A stretch of 64,000 nt of DNA. It comes from UBA1181 sp045617845 (GTDB taxonomy: Bacteria; Bacteroidota; Bacteroidia; Bacteroidales; Paludibacteraceae). The notes under the pieces were generated by a model. The model saw nothing but the letters and a program-made list of their open reading frames with translations, did not search any database and was not told where the DNA came from. Of this stretch, positions 26,338-36,375 are shown piece by piece. The stretch is taken from positions 1 through 64,000 of the forward strand of contig JAZLJL010000004.1 of the NCBI GenBank assembly GCA_045617845.1. Reading direction: 5' to 3'. The number at the start of each line of letters is the position of its first letter. Positions within the stretch are counted from its first letter, which is position 1. Made by a program: the position numbers and the translations under genes.

Positions 26338-27768
26338 TTACATACCGAAACTGATGTTCAGTATGTGCTCGGAGATTGGGCTGATGAAGCCTAAAACAAG
26401 CATAGCCACTGTACAGATGATGAGCCCTAGGCGGGTCATGTTATCGCTCTTGAAGGTAGGAATCGGGTTGTCCGATTTCTTGATGAACATAGCCTTTACC
26501 ACTAACAGATAGTAGAAGAGTGAGATGATGGTGTTCAACAACGCTAAGAATACAAGTAAGTATTGTCCTTGTTCCGCCGCCGCCAAGAAGATGAAGAATT
26601 TGCTGAAGAATCCCGCGAATGGAGGAATACCTCCTAATGAGAACATCGCCAACATCATCACAACGGCTAGTTTAGGGTTTGTTTCGTAGAGTCCGTCGTA
26701 ATCGTCCATGGTCAATTTGCCTGTTTGGTTCTCTATGCTGGAAATTATTCCGAATGCGGCGAGGTTGGTGAACATGTAAATTAAGATGTAGAATACGAGG
26801 GATGACATACCTTGGGACGTTCCTGCGATTACGCCCAACATGATGTAACCCGCTTGTGAGATGGATGAGAACGCGAGGAATCTCTTCATGTTTTTTTGCC
26901 TTAGGGCGAATAGGTTACCCACGGTTATAGTGATTACGATAATCCACCATAGGAATTCCTGCCATGCGTCAGGGTAGTTGGAAAACGCCTTGACCAAAAT
27001 GCACATGAGGGCGAAAGATGCCGCTCCTTTGGAAATGACGGAGAGATATGCTGTCACTGAAGTAGGTGCGCCTTGGTAGGTGTCCGCCGTCCACAAGTGG
27101 AATGGTACGAGTGAAATCTTGAAGCCTAGTCCGGCAACGAAGAAAATCAATGCCATTATTTGAAGCGGGAATGCGTTGAATGTGGTGAACACATCCTCGA
27201 AATAGAGTGTTCCGCATGTGGCGTAGATGAGGGAGATACCGAATAACATCACGCCGGAAGAGAATGCCGCTGTCAATACATATTTCGCGGCAGCCTCAGC
27301 CGATTCTTTTTTCTTCTTGTTGAAAGCCACCAACGTAGCCAAAGGAATGGAGGCTGTCTCCAATCCGATGTAGAACAAGAGGAAGTTGCCTGAGGAAATC
27401 ATGAGGTACATTCCCAACAAAGTTGAAATCGTGAGGAAGTAGAATTCTCCCGAATGACTCTTGTTTTCTTTGGCGTTCCAAGCGTATGCGAAGAAGAATA
27501 CCAATAGGGTTCCTATGTTCAGCATGTTCTTGACGAACACGTGAATGTCGGACGTGATGTACATGCCGGAGAATGATTCGCTCGTTCCGCCTATGTTTGT
27601 CCAATAGGTGAAGCAGATCACCGTATGAGCCAAAAAGAGGCCGATAGAGAACAATTGAACGATTTTCTTGTTCTTGTCGCCGATTATCAAATCGGTCAAA
27701 AGAACCAAAATCATAACCACTACTAGTGATATTTCGTGGTTCATCGTTAGAAAATTACTGTAATCCAT
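26338..27768 (-). CDS. nuoN: NADH-quinone oxidoreductase subunit N
   Basis: A 476-residue antiporter-like membrane subunit. Many hydrophobic helices are visible, with the conserved core GLGFKISLVPFHLWTADTYQGAP (Lys in the middle helix, His before W) and FLAFSSISQAGYIMLG. It forms part of the proton-pumping membrane arm of complex I. It is the last gene of the operon, 12 nt after nuoM, followed by a terminator. Confidence 0.95.
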   Translation of the reverse strand: MDYSNFLTMNHEISLVVVMILVLLTDLIIGDKNKKIVQLFSIGLFLAHTVICFTYWTNIGGTSESFSGMYITSDIHVFVKNMLNIGTLLVFFFAYAWNAKENKSHSGEFYFLTISTLLGMYLMISSGNFLLFYIGLETASIPLATLVAFNKKKKESAEAAAKYVLTAAFSSGVMLFGISLIYATCGTLYFEDVFTTFNAFPLQIMALIFFVAGLGFKISLVPFHLWTADTYQGAPTSVTAYLSVISKGAASFALMCILVKAFSNYPDAWQEFLWWIIVITITVGNLFALRQKNMKRFLAFSSISQAGYIMLGVIAGTSQGMSSLVFYILIYMFTNLAAFGIISSIENQTGKLTMDDYDGLYETNPKLAVVMMLAMFSLGGIPPFAGFFSKFFIFLAAAEQGQYLLVFLALLNTIISLFYYLLVVKAMFIKKSDNPIPTFKSDNMTRLGLIICTVAMLVLGFISPISEHILNISFGM

Positions 27769-27780
27769 ATCTCCGTGCTG

Positions 27781-29325
27781 TTATTGGGGGTTTACTGTAT
27801 TAATCATTTCTTCAATGCTGTCGATTTTGTCGCCAATCATGCTATTGAATTCGCCGCCAATCATGTCAGACAACCAGATTGGATACAAACCGATAGCTGC
27901 GATAGCTGCGATAAGCGTGAATACGGCTATTTTCTCATAACATACCGCATCTGTTAAGCTCTCGTGGTGCTTGTCTTGAACAGGACCCATCAAGATCTTT
28001 CCTACGACTCTCAAAATGTAGACCGCCGTGATGACGATTGAGGTACATCCGAGGATGACGAATACTCTGTGGAATGTGTCAGCGTGTTGGAATGAGCCGA
28101 CGAAAATTGTCATTTCAGCGACGAATCCGCTGAGACCTGGCAAACCGAGGGAGGCCAAACCTGCGATCACGTAGCAGACGCAGAGGACAGGCATGATTTT
28201 CATCAGACCGCCCATCTCGCGGATGTCACGCGTATGTGTCCTTCCGTAGATCATACCAATCAATGCGAAGAAAAGAGCCGTCATCAAACCATGGGAAACC
28301 ATTTGGAGAATGGCTCCTGTCATCGCTGCCTTGTTCATCATCAACAATGCGAAGAGGACGAGACCGCAGTGGCTCACGGAAGAGTAGGCGTTGATGTATT
28401 TGAGGTCGTTTTGAACACATGCGCTGAATGCTCCGTATACGACGCTGATACCTGTCAGGACGATGAAGATATCAGCTAAGTCGACTGCGGCGTGTGGCAT
28501 CAAGCATATGGCGATTCTGAAGCAACCGTAGCCTCCTAACTTCATTAATACTCCAGCGTGGAGCATGGATACCGCTGTCGGAGCGGATGCGTGACCATCA
28601 GGAGACCATGTGTGGAACGGGAACATAGCGCCCAACACACCAAATCCGATGAAGGTGAGCGGGAAGAAGATGGTTTCCCAACTGTGATCAGTTTGTGTAG
28701 CCACATTGGCGGCAATTTCCTGAATGTTGAAAGTTGCTGTTCCACCTTCGGGAACCGAGTTGTAGTAGATACCGAAAATACCCACCATTAAGAAGGCGGA
28801 ACCACCCATCAACATTAAGGTCAATTTCATGGCTGAATATTCTTTCTTGCCGCTTCCCCATAGACCGATGAGTAAATACATCGGAATCAAGGCAACCTCG
28901 TAGAAGAGGAACATGGTGAATAGATCCAACGAGATGAAGAATCCATACACACCGATGCTAAGCATCAAGAACCATAAGTAGTACTCTTTCGCTTTATCTT
29001 CGATGGCGTAAGATACGATTGCGCCTGTGAGGACAATAATGGATGAGAGCAAAAGCATTGCTACGGAAATGCCATCCACACCGACAGAGTAGTGTATGTT
29101 AAATGTTTCGTACCATAAATGTGAGTCGGTGAAAAGGAATGCTTCGTTTGCGCCCGCTCCGCGCATTTGCAGGAATTGTACCGTCAGGTAGGAGGATGTC
29201 GCTAATAGTGCGCAACCACCAATCGTCATAACTGAACGGATCAGTTTCTTGTTTTCCCCGTTGATGCAGAAGATCACGATCATCAGAACCAACGGTATGA
29301 TTACAAATAATGATAATATATTCAT
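27781..29325 (-). CDS. nuoM: NADH-quinone oxidoreductase subunit M
   Basis: A 514-residue antiporter-like membrane subunit. Landmarks include YSVGVDGISVAMLLLSS, the Glu-bearing LFTMFLFYEVALIPMYLLIG, and FPFHTWSPDGHASAPTAVSM, all typical of NuoM. It contributes a proton channel to the complex I membrane arm. It lies between nuoL (18-nt gap) and nuoN. Confidence 0.95.
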   Translation of the reverse strand: MNILSLFVIIPLVLMIVIFCINGENKKLIRSVMTIGGCALLATSSYLTVQFLQMRGAGANEAFLFTDSHLWYETFNIHYSVGVDGISVAMLLLSSIIVLTGAIVSYAIEDKAKEYYLWFLMLSIGVYGFFISLDLFTMFLFYEVALIPMYLLIGLWGSGKKEYSAMKLTLMLMGGSAFLMVGIFGIYYNSVPEGGTATFNIQEIAANVATQTDHSWETIFFPLTFIGFGVLGAMFPFHTWSPDGHASAPTAVSMLHAGVLMKLGGYGCFRIAICLMPHAAVDLADIFIVLTGISVVYGAFSACVQNDLKYINAYSSVSHCGLVLFALLMMNKAAMTGAILQMVSHGLMTALFFALIGMIYGRTHTRDIREMGGLMKIMPVLCVCYVIAGLASLGLPGLSGFVAEMTIFVGSFQHADTFHRVFVILGCTSIVITAVYILRVVGKILMGPVQDKHHESLTDAVCYEKIAVFTLIAAIAAIGLYPIWLSDMIGGEFNSMIGDKIDSIEEMINTVNPQ

Positions 29326-29343
29326 TGTCGTACTGTTTTTCGA

Positions 29344-31290
29344 TTAGAGATAAATAGAGAACAACACAATGGTGATGACACCCATGATGAATATCCAAGC
29401 GTATTGTTGAACATATCCGCTTTGTACTTCCTTGGTCTCTTCCGACGTCTTGTTTGTCACCCAAGAGAGCAAGTTCATGAATCCGTCGATGATGTGACGG
29501 TCAAACCATGCAATCGGTTGGCAGATGCGTTGGAAGATGATGTTGTTCGTCACAAACAAATAAACCTCGTCGATGTAGAACTTATTGTATGCCCAAAGGT
29601 AAGGTCTCTTGAAGTAGGAAACCGCTTTGTTCGGCCTGCCTGTTTTCTCCAAGTAGAGGAAAGTGGCGATGAGGATACCGATGACGCCGGCGCCGATGCT
29701 TGGCAAAGCGATGCTCCAGTGTGTTTCGATCTCGTAGCTCGTGAAGTCGGAGGAGATGAGCTCGGTGAATGACAAGTTACCAAACATCCAGCTGATACCC
29801 GTGATGACGGTGATGGCCGCAAGGAACATCAACGGGAAGGTCATGACCAATGGAGCCTCGTGTGGGGTGTGCTCGTATCCCTCTTCTGGCTCTCCGAACC
29901 AGAAGATGCGGTAGTAGAGACGGAACATGTAGAAGGCGGTCAAACCAGCCACGAAGTATTCAACAGCGAATACCCACTTGTTGGTCTCGAAGGCTGCCAC
30001 CAAGATTTCATCCTTAGAGAAGAAACCTGAGAATGGAGGAATACCTGAGATCGCCAAACATGCGATAAGGAATGTGATGTGGGTGATAGGCAATTTCTTT
30101 CTGAGGTTACCCATCGCATCCATCTCGTTGCTGTGGACTGCATGGATAATAGCGCCCGCCGCCATGAAGAGCAACGCTTTGAACATAGCGTGCGTGAAGA
30201 GGTGCCACATGGAAGCGGTATAACCTAAACCATTCTCGCCTCCGTAACCGGAAACGCCGAGCGCAACCATCATGTAGGCGATTTGGGAAATCGTGGAGAA
30301 GGCGAGCACACGTTTGATATCGGTCTGTGCGCAGGCGATGATCGCTGCGAAGATGCTAGTGAATGCGCCGATGTAGGCGATGATCTCTAATACGTGTGGC
30401 GCTTCGAAATTGTAGATAGGGAAGAGCCTTGCGACCAAGTAAACACCGGCTACGACCATGGTAGCCGCATGGATCAATGCTGACGCCGGGGTTGGACCTT
30501 CCATAGCGTCAGGTAACCAAATGTGCAATGGGAACATCGCTGATTTACCGGCACCTCCTAAGAAAATGAGGAATACGGCCACTGAGATGATTGGAAAACC
30601 TAAGAAGGTGATTCCGCTCATCTTGTCATGCACGACTTCTACGTGTCCGTTCGTTACTTGTGTCAACGTGTCGAAATTGAAAGTCTCTGTGTAGTAGGAG
30701 AGGATCAAAATTCCGATCAGGAAGAACATGTCCGCGAAACGTGTTACGATAAAGGCTTTCTTAGCCGCACGCACGGCGGAGTGTTTGTAGTAGTAGAAAC
30801 TGATCAACAGGAAGGAGGAGACACCCACCAACTCCCAGAAGATGTACATTTGGAAGATATTCGTCGCAACGACTAATCCCAACATTGCGAAGGAGAAGAG
30901 GGATAAGATGGCGTAGAAACGTTGGAAACCGCCTTCTCCATGCATATAGCCCATACTGTAGATATGTACCATCAGGGAAACGGTGGAGATGACAATCAGC
31001 ATGATAGCCGAAATCGGGTCCAGGAGGAACCCTATGCTGATGACTAAATTTCCGGTTATTCTTAGCCATTCATCGTTGAAGAGCGTCACTTGCTTGTAGG
31101 TCTGTCCGTCCAGATAATCCCCGCTGAAGAAGTAGTTGAGCGCTATGTAGTAGCAAAGTACGGAAACGATGCCGAATACGGTCGTTCCCAAGATGCCCGA
31201 CAATTTCGGACACATTTTATTACCGAAAAGTCCCAAGATAAGGAACATGCAGAGCGGTAATATCAATACGAAAGGTGCTATTTGTTCCAT
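29344..31290 (-). CDS. nuoL: NADH-quinone oxidoreductase subunit L
   Basis: A 648-residue antiporter-like subunit with MYIFWELVGVSSFLLISFYY, AGKSAMFPLHIWLPDAMEGP and RVLAFSTISQIAYMMVALG. The C-terminal extension with a final membrane helix, which in complex I forms the long amphipathic arm across NuoM and NuoN, is present. Length is near the usual 610-650. It starts 4 nt after nuoK. Confidence 0.95.
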   Translation of the reverse strand: MEQIAPFVLILPLCMFLILGLFGNKMCPKLSGILGTTVFGIVSVLCYYIALNYFFSGDYLDGQTYKQVTLFNDEWLRITGNLVISIGFLLDPISAIMLIVISTVSLMVHIYSMGYMHGEGGFQRFYAILSLFSFAMLGLVVATNIFQMYIFWELVGVSSFLLISFYYYKHSAVRAAKKAFIVTRFADMFFLIGILILSYYTETFNFDTLTQVTNGHVEVVHDKMSGITFLGFPIISVAVFLIFLGGAGKSAMFPLHIWLPDAMEGPTPASALIHAATMVVAGVYLVARLFPIYNFEAPHVLEIIAYIGAFTSIFAAIIACAQTDIKRVLAFSTISQIAYMMVALGVSGYGGENGLGYTASMWHLFTHAMFKALLFMAAGAIIHAVHSNEMDAMGNLRKKLPITHITFLIACLAISGIPPFSGFFSKDEILVAAFETNKWVFAVEYFVAGLTAFYMFRLYYRIFWFGEPEEGYEHTPHEAPLVMTFPLMFLAAITVITGISWMFGNLSFTELISSDFTSYEIETHWSIALPSIGAGVIGILIATFLYLEKTGRPNKAVSYFKRPYLWAYNKFYIDEVYLFVTNNIIFQRICQPIAWFDRHIIDGFMNLLSWVTNKTSEETKEVQSGYVQQYAWIFIMGVITIVLFSIYL

Positions 31291-31294
31291 ATCA

Positions 31295-31606
31295 TTAATA
31301 CTTTAATTCGTTAATACTCTTAGCGTCCACATTCTTGTGGTGACGATAGACGCTGATGATGATTGAGATGGCTACCGCCGTTTCGGCCGCTGCGATAGCG
31401 ATGACGAAGAGCGAATAGATATATCCTTCCATAAGTTCCGGAAAAATGAAACGGTTCGTCACTACGAAATTGATGTTGGCCGCGTTGAGAATGAGTTCAA
31501 CCGACATCAGGATGCTGATGAGGTTCTTACGCGCCACGAATCCGTACACGCCTATAAAGAATAGGAGTGTACTTAGAATGAAATATGATTCTACTGGTAT
31601 ATTCAT
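31295..31606 (-). CDS. nuoK: NADH-quinone oxidoreductase subunit K
   Basis: A 103-residue protein with three helices. The conserved glutamates are in SVELILNAANINF and IAAAETAVAISIIIS. Length is typical of NuoK. Its start overlaps the nuoJ stop by 4 nt, indicating translational coupling. Confidence 0.95.
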   Translation of the reverse strand: MNIPVESYFILSTLLFFIGVYGFVARKNLISILMSVELILNAANINFVVTNRFIFPELMEGYIYSLFVIAIAAAETAVAISIIISVYRHHKNVDAKSINELKY

Positions 31607-32142
31607 TGTTTAACCTCCTTGTTCTTTTGTGCGACTGCTATACTTCCAATGATGCAGGCGAGTAATAAAATACTGGATGCCTCAAAAGGCAAAAGGTATT
31701 CGTATTTGTTTGTGCCCATCAATGTTCCTCCGATAGACTGCATGTCTATGTCTTGTGCCAAAATCTCAGCTGTCTCGTAGTCAAGCACGAATCCGAATTT
31801 CATGATTGTAATGCACACCGTGAAAGAACCGATGATGGCTGCTATGAGTCCCATGATCCTTTTTAGACCGATGTTCACCTCTTTGTCTTCCCCTAATCCC
31901 TTGATTAAGGTGATGGCGAAGACTATAAGAATCACTACGCCTCCCGCATATACGGAGAGCTGCACTGCCGCCAAGAACTCGTAACTGAGTTGGAGGTAGA
32001 TGCCCGCGATGCAGAACAACGTGAAAAACAAGTATGTGGCTGCTCGCATAATCTTGGTTGTCGTAACAGTCAAGATGCCGAATAGCAATGTGGCCGCCGC
32101 AAGAATGAAGAATATGATATTGCTTGCTGTTAAAAATTCCAT
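31603..32142 (-). CDS. nuoJ: NADH-quinone oxidoreductase subunit J
   Basis: A 179-residue membrane protein with five helices and the conserved AVQLSVYAGGVVILIVFAI segment of the third helix, which contains the functionally important Tyr/Gly region. It sits between nuoI (4-nt gap) and nuoK (4-nt overlap). Confidence 0.93.
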   Translation of the reverse strand: MEFLTASNIIFFILAAATLLFGILTVTTTKIMRAATYLFFTLFCIAGIYLQLSYEFLAAVQLSVYAGGVVILIVFAITLIKGLGEDKEVNIGLKRIMGLIAAIIGSFTVCITIMKFGFVLDYETAEILAQDIDMQSIGGTLMGTNKYEYLLPFEASSILLLACIIGSIAVAQKNKEVKQ

Positions 32143-32146
32143 GGTC

Positions 32147-32629
32147 TTATTGTTGAGGGGTTGTTACTGCTTTTTTCTCTTGTGTCTTTGAACCCTCTTT
32201 GTTCAGTTGCTTGACCAAAGTCTCTCTTCTGAACACCGAATGCTCGAAGTTGTTGCTCCATTCGATCGCTTTTTGGGGACAACCCATGGTGCAAAGTCCG
32301 CAGAATGTACAGCTTCCGAGATCGTACAGGTATTTGTCCAGTACTTTCTTCGTCTTGCCGTCTTCTGTCGTTATCTGACGAGTCACCACTTTGATGGTGC
32401 CGTTCGGACAATTCATCTGACAGATTCCGCATGCGGTGCATTTGTGCTCGTTGTCCGCATTGTGTGGTATCGTCAGTTCGCCTCTGAATCTCTCCGCGTA
32501 CTCTTTCTTTCCGCGGTTCTCTGGATATTGCTCGGTGATTGGCTTCCTGATGAAGTTAATCATCGTGATGCGCATACCCTGCAAGAGGTTCCATATGCCG
32601 GAAAATAAATCTTTGAAATATTGTATCAT
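32147..32629 (-). CDS. nuoI: NADH-quinone oxidoreductase subunit I
   Basis: A 160-residue ferredoxin-like subunit with two complete 4Fe-4S motifs: Cys64, 67, 70, 74 (CTACGICQMNCP) and Cys107, 110, 113, 117 (CTFCGLCTMGCP). It carries electrons to cluster N2. An amphipathic N-terminal helix (MIQYFKDLFSGIWNLLQGM) would dock it to the membrane arm. Since nuoEFG are missing, this is a possible entry point for electrons from ferredoxin. Confidence 0.95.
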   Translation of the reverse strand: MIQYFKDLFSGIWNLLQGMRITMINFIRKPITEQYPENRGKKEYAERFRGELTIPHNADNEHKCTACGICQMNCPNGTIKVVTRQITTEDGKTKKVLDKYLYDLGSCTFCGLCTMGCPQKAIEWSNNFEHSVFRRETLVKQLNKEGSKTQEKKAVTTPQQ

Positions 32630-32641
32630 CTTTTTCCCAAC

Positions 32642-33715
32642 TTAAAATTTTAATACCCAAATAGCCATGAGCAGCAAGTTAAACAAACTGATTGGCATCA
32701 AAATCTTCCACTCCAATTTCAGAAGTTGGTCGATCCTCAAACGAGGGAACGTCCATCTTACCCACAAACTGAGTAATACAAGGGCGAATGTCTTGCCCAT
32801 GAACCAAATCCATGATGGAATGCATGCCATCGCGTTGTTGAATCCTTCCGCCCAGTCGAAGTTGATATGGAACGGTTGCCATCCTCCGAGGAATACGGTT
32901 GTCGCGATACCAGCGATGATGAACATGTTCAAGTATTCTGCCAAGTAGAAGAAACCGAATTGGATACCGGAGTACTCCGTGTGGTATCCTGCTGTCAATT
33001 CAGACTCCGCCTCCGGCAAGTCGAATGGACCACGGTTGGTCTCTGCATGGCCGGCTATCAAATAGATGATGAAGGCGATTAGCGCAGGAATTGGTGCCTG
33101 GAAGATGAACCATGCGTCTTTCTGGCCTTCGATGATGTCTGTGATGTTGAGCGATCCTGCAAGGAGCACCATCGTCATGATGGAGATGCCCGCGGACAAT
33201 TCGTAGCTAATCAGTTGTGCACCGCTACGCATTGCACCGATTAAGGTGTACTTGTTGTTGGATGACCATCCCGCCAAGAGTATTCCGACTACGCCGAGCG
33301 AGGAAATCGCCAGGATGTAGAATAGTCCCACGTTGAAGTCGATGCACGCCAACCCATCTCCGAACTGGAGCGCTCCGAAAGTGCAGAACGAACCTGCGAT
33401 GGCGAGGAACAATGCCGTTTTGAAGAGGATGTTATCCGTGTTGTTGACCGTGATGATCTCCTTCAAAAGGATTTTCACCATGTCGGCGACACTCTGGAGT
33501 AGTCCCCAAGGACCTACTCGGTTAGGCCCGATACGGCATTGGAAACGCGCGCAAATCTTTCGCTCCAAGAGGATGAGTATCAAGGCCAAAACACAATAAA
33601 GTCCCAAAAGACACGCTCCGATGAGAACGTATTCAATGGTTGAAGCCAACCATTCAGGGAGAGCCCCTGTGAGACCTTCATGTATATTCGTTATTATTTC
33701 TCCGAAAGTAATCAT
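32642..33715 (-). CDS. nuoH: NADH-quinone oxidoreductase subunit H
   Basis: A 357-residue membrane subunit next to the quinone site. Visible NuoH motifs: RKICARFQCRIGPNRVGPWGLLQ, GPFDLPEAESELTAGYHTEYSG (acidic quinone-cavity loop) and WVRWTFPRLRIDQLL. Eight or so helices are present. It is 12 nt upstream of nuoI. Confidence 0.95.
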   Translation of the reverse strand: MITFGEIITNIHEGLTGALPEWLASTIEYVLIGACLLGLYCVLALILILLERKICARFQCRIGPNRVGPWGLLQSVADMVKILLKEIITVNNTDNILFKTALFLAIAGSFCTFGALQFGDGLACIDFNVGLFYILAISSLGVVGILLAGWSSNNKYTLIGAMRSGAQLISYELSAGISIMTMVLLAGSLNITDIIEGQKDAWFIFQAPIPALIAFIIYLIAGHAETNRGPFDLPEAESELTAGYHTEYSGIQFGFFYLAEYLNMFIIAGIATTVFLGGWQPFHINFDWAEGFNNAMACIPSWIWFMGKTFALVLLSLWVRWTFPRLRIDQLLKLEWKILMPISLFNLLLMAIWVLKF

Positions 33716-33745
33716 ATTCTTTCTTTTTATGTTTTAATAAAAGAA

Positions 33746-35374
33746 TTATCTGTCCGCACAAGGAATCACGTAGTCCAGAGAGGCTCCGATCATGATGAGG
33801 TCGGCTATTTTCTCGTTCCTGCATAATGGATCCAATGCTGAAATTAAGGTCATACAAGGTGAGCGGAACTTCACGCGGTAAGGGTTCTTGTCGCCTTTGC
33901 TGTTGATGTAGACGCCGAAATCCCCTCTTGCGTTCTCCACTCTTTGGTAATACTCTCCCTCCGGAAGTTTGATGATGGCCGGGGTCTTTGCCCTGAATCC
34001 GTCGTCCGGCAAGTTGTTGATGAGTTGCTCGATGATGCGGAGTGATTGCTCGATCTCGTCCAAACGGATGAGGTATCGGTCGAATGTTCCTCCTTCGCTG
34101 CGGAGAACTTCTTCGAAGTCCAGTTGGTCATATCCTGCATATGGCTCGATTTTACGCACGTCGCAAGACCAGCCCGATGCTCTTCCTGACGGCCCCGTCA
34201 CGCCCAATGAAGCTGCTGTTTCCTTCGTGAGGAATCCGATATTCTCCATACGGCCTTTCGCGATTGGGTTGTTGGTGAAGAGCACGTGGTACTCTTTGAT
34301 CATCTTTCTCATGTAAGGGATGAATTCCTTTACTTGGTCCACGAATTTAGGGCTAACTTCGTTGGCTAAACCTCCGATAACGTTGTAGCCCACCATCAGA
34401 CGTCCGCCGCCAGTCTCTTCGAATATGTCCATGATTTTCTCACGGTCACGCATTCCGTAGATGAAAGCGGTGATGGAACCCATATCCATGCACATACATC
34501 CCCATCCCAAAAGGTGGGAGGCGATACGTGTGAGCTCGTCGAAGATGATTCGTACGGCTTGCGCCCTTTTCGGGATTTCCAATCCGAGCGCTTTCTCTGC
34601 GCAAAGGCAGAACGCATGTCTGTTGATGGTGCCTGATAGGTAGTCCAGACGTTCAGTCAATTGGAGTATTTGTGGATATGTCTTGCTTTCGCACATCTTC
34701 TCGATTCCACGATGGATGTATCCGAAGTTAGGGTCGATTTTATTGATCATCTCGCCTTCGAGGGAGACTCTCAAGTGGAGCACACCGTGTGTGGCAGGGT
34801 GTTGAGGTCCGATGTTGACGACGTATTCGTTTTTGTCGAATAGGCCTTTCTGGTCTTTGATGACGTTGCCATCCTTGTCGAAACGGAGGGTTGGCATCTC
34901 TTCCATGGCTTCCGAGGTTTGGTTAACCAATGGAACAGGATTCAACTTAGGGTCTGCGTCGTAATCCTTACGGAAAGGGAATCCGTTCCAATCTTGGCGA
35001 AGGAAAAGACGCCGGAGGTCCGGGTGGTTGATGAATTGGATGCCGAAGAAATCGTACGCCTCTCTCTCGTAGAGGTTGGCGGATTGCCAAATGTCGCTGA
35101 CGGTAGGAATAGCAAGGTCTTCACGGCTTGAAGTGTTCACTTTTACCACCAACATCGCCTTCTTGTCTTGAGTGGAGGTGAAGTGGTAGATGACGCCGAA
35201 ATACTCTTTGTAATCCATACCCGTCAAGTTCAGGAGGACGTCGTATCCGTTCTCTTTTATCTTCTCGGCTAATTTCCTGAATTTGTCAGGTGCTACGCAG
35301 ACGGTAGGGTATTGTTGTTCCTCGACTTTGAGGGAGGAGTCAACGGATGAGATGATGTTTTGTATATTCTTCAT
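33746..35374 (-). CDS. nuoCD: fused NADH-quinone oxidoreductase subunits C and D
   Basis: A 542-residue fusion. Residues 1-170 are NuoC-like (SANLYEREAYDFFGIQF, HPDLRRLFL). Residues about 190-542 are NuoD-like, with the quinone-site motif GPQHPATHGVLHL, HRGIEKMCESKTY, GPSGRASGW and the closing IGASLDYVIPCADR. The C-D fusion is common in Bacteroidetes and enterobacteria. It lies 3 nt after nuoB and 30 nt before nuoH. Confidence 0.95.
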   Translation of the reverse strand: MKNIQNIISSVDSSLKVEEQQYPTVCVAPDKFRKLAEKIKENGYDVLLNLTGMDYKEYFGVIYHFTSTQDKKAMLVVKVNTSSREDLAIPTVSDIWQSANLYEREAYDFFGIQFINHPDLRRLFLRQDWNGFPFRKDYDADPKLNPVPLVNQTSEAMEEMPTLRFDKDGNVIKDQKGLFDKNEYVVNIGPQHPATHGVLHLRVSLEGEMINKIDPNFGYIHRGIEKMCESKTYPQILQLTERLDYLSGTINRHAFCLCAEKALGLEIPKRAQAVRIIFDELTRIASHLLGWGCMCMDMGSITAFIYGMRDREKIMDIFEETGGGRLMVGYNVIGGLANEVSPKFVDQVKEFIPYMRKMIKEYHVLFTNNPIAKGRMENIGFLTKETAASLGVTGPSGRASGWSCDVRKIEPYAGYDQLDFEEVLRSEGGTFDRYLIRLDEIEQSLRIIEQLINNLPDDGFRAKTPAIIKLPEGEYYQRVENARGDFGVYINSKGDKNPYRVKFRSPCMTLISALDPLCRNEKIADLIMIGASLDYVIPCADR

Positions 35375-35377
35375 GGC

Positions 35378-35983
35378 CTACTCGTTTTCTGCTTGTTCTT
35401 TTTCTTCTTTATTGTCGGGTTTTTTGTCTCCCAATTTGAAGAAGTTTTCTAACTTAATTTTTCTCTGCAATTGCATCATGCCGTATAGCATGGCGTCTGG
35501 TCTTGGTGGACAACCTGGGACGTAGACGTCTACCGGGATGATCTGGTTCACACCGTTCACCACGTGGTAGGTGTCCTTGAATGGACCGCCGCTGATGGCG
35601 CAACCGCCGACTGCGATCACGTACTTAGGCTCTGCCATCTGGTCATAAAGACGTTTGAGGACAGGCGCCATTTTGTGGACGATTGTTCCTGCGACGAAGA
35701 TCACGTCCGCCTGGCGAGGCGAGTTACGGGTGACCTCCCATCCGAAACGGGCGAAGTCGGTCCTTGCGGCACCGACGCACATGAATTCGATTCCGCAACA
35801 ACTGGTGGCGAAGGTCAATGGCCACACAGAGTTGGAACGACCCCAGTTGATGATGTCGTCCAACACGCCTATGGCGACGTTCACGCCGCCAGCGCGGAGC
35901 TCTTCAACGTACTGTTCCAAGTATTCATTGTCGTTGAAGTCCTCCGTCTTCATGTTTTTTATTTTGATATTCTTTACTTCCAT
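35378..35983 (-). CDS. nuoB: NADH-quinone oxidoreductase subunit B
   Basis: A 201-residue protein ligating cluster N2 through Cys62, Cys63 (TSCCGIEF), Cys128 (VGGCAISGG) and Cys158 (VPGCPPRP). The ATG at 35983 is chosen because AAGGAG lies 7 nt before it on the minus strand; an in-frame ATG at 36004 lacks this. The gene overlaps the nuoA 3' end by 10 nt. The C-terminus ends in an unusual Lys/Glu-rich tail (DKKPDNKEEKEQAENE). Confidence 0.93.
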   Translation of the reverse strand: MEVKNIKIKNMKTEDFNDNEYLEQYVEELRAGGVNVAIGVLDDIINWGRSNSVWPLTFATSCCGIEFMCVGAARTDFARFGWEVTRNSPRQADVIFVAGTIVHKMAPVLKRLYDQMAEPKYVIAVGGCAISGGPFKDTYHVVNGVNQIIPVDVYVPGCPPRPDAMLYGMMQLQRKIKLENFFKLGDKKPDNKEEKEQAENE

Positions 35984-36339
35984 TCCAACGCTCCTTTCTT
36001 CCATGCATAAGCTAATCCGAGAACGAGAACGAATAGGAAGAACAATACGCTTACCAGCCCCATCGCTCCGTATTCATCGACGAATTGGGTGTACGATGCC
36101 GCCCAAGGGAACAGTAGGACTGTCTCCACGTCGAACATAAGGAACAGGATGGCGAATAGGTAATAGCCGACCTTGAACTGCATCCAAGAGGTTCCCCTCG
36201 TCGGAATACCGCATTCGTAAGGCTCTCCCTTTTGTGCATTGGTTGATTTTGGAGCCAGAAGCTTGCCAATAATCAGCGCGGCTACCACCATGATGATGGC
36301 CGTCACCAATACGACGATAAAATTAGTACCTGTACTCAT
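35974..36339 (-). CDS. nuoA: NADH-quinone oxidoreductase subunit A
   Basis: A 121-residue, three-helix membrane protein with the NuoA motifs PYECGIPTRGTSWMQFKVGYY and FDVETVLLFPWA. It is the first gene of a ten-gene operon A-B-CD-H-I-J-K-L-M-N. A terminator-like hairpin lies 37 nt upstream in the leader. Confidence 0.95.
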   Translation of the reverse strand: MSTGTNFIVVLVTAIIMVVAALIIGKLLAPKSTNAQKGEPYECGIPTRGTSWMQFKVGYYLFAILFLMFDVETVLLFPWAASYTQFVDEYGAMGLVSVLFFLFVLVLGLAYAWKKGALEWK

Positions 36340-36375
36340 TTTGTTTATTTATTATTGTTATTGTTTATTTTTTGC

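Noticed and set aside
28226..28479. Short ORFs on both strands in nuoM
   Set aside because: They lie wholly within the conserved nuoM frame and show no independent signals.
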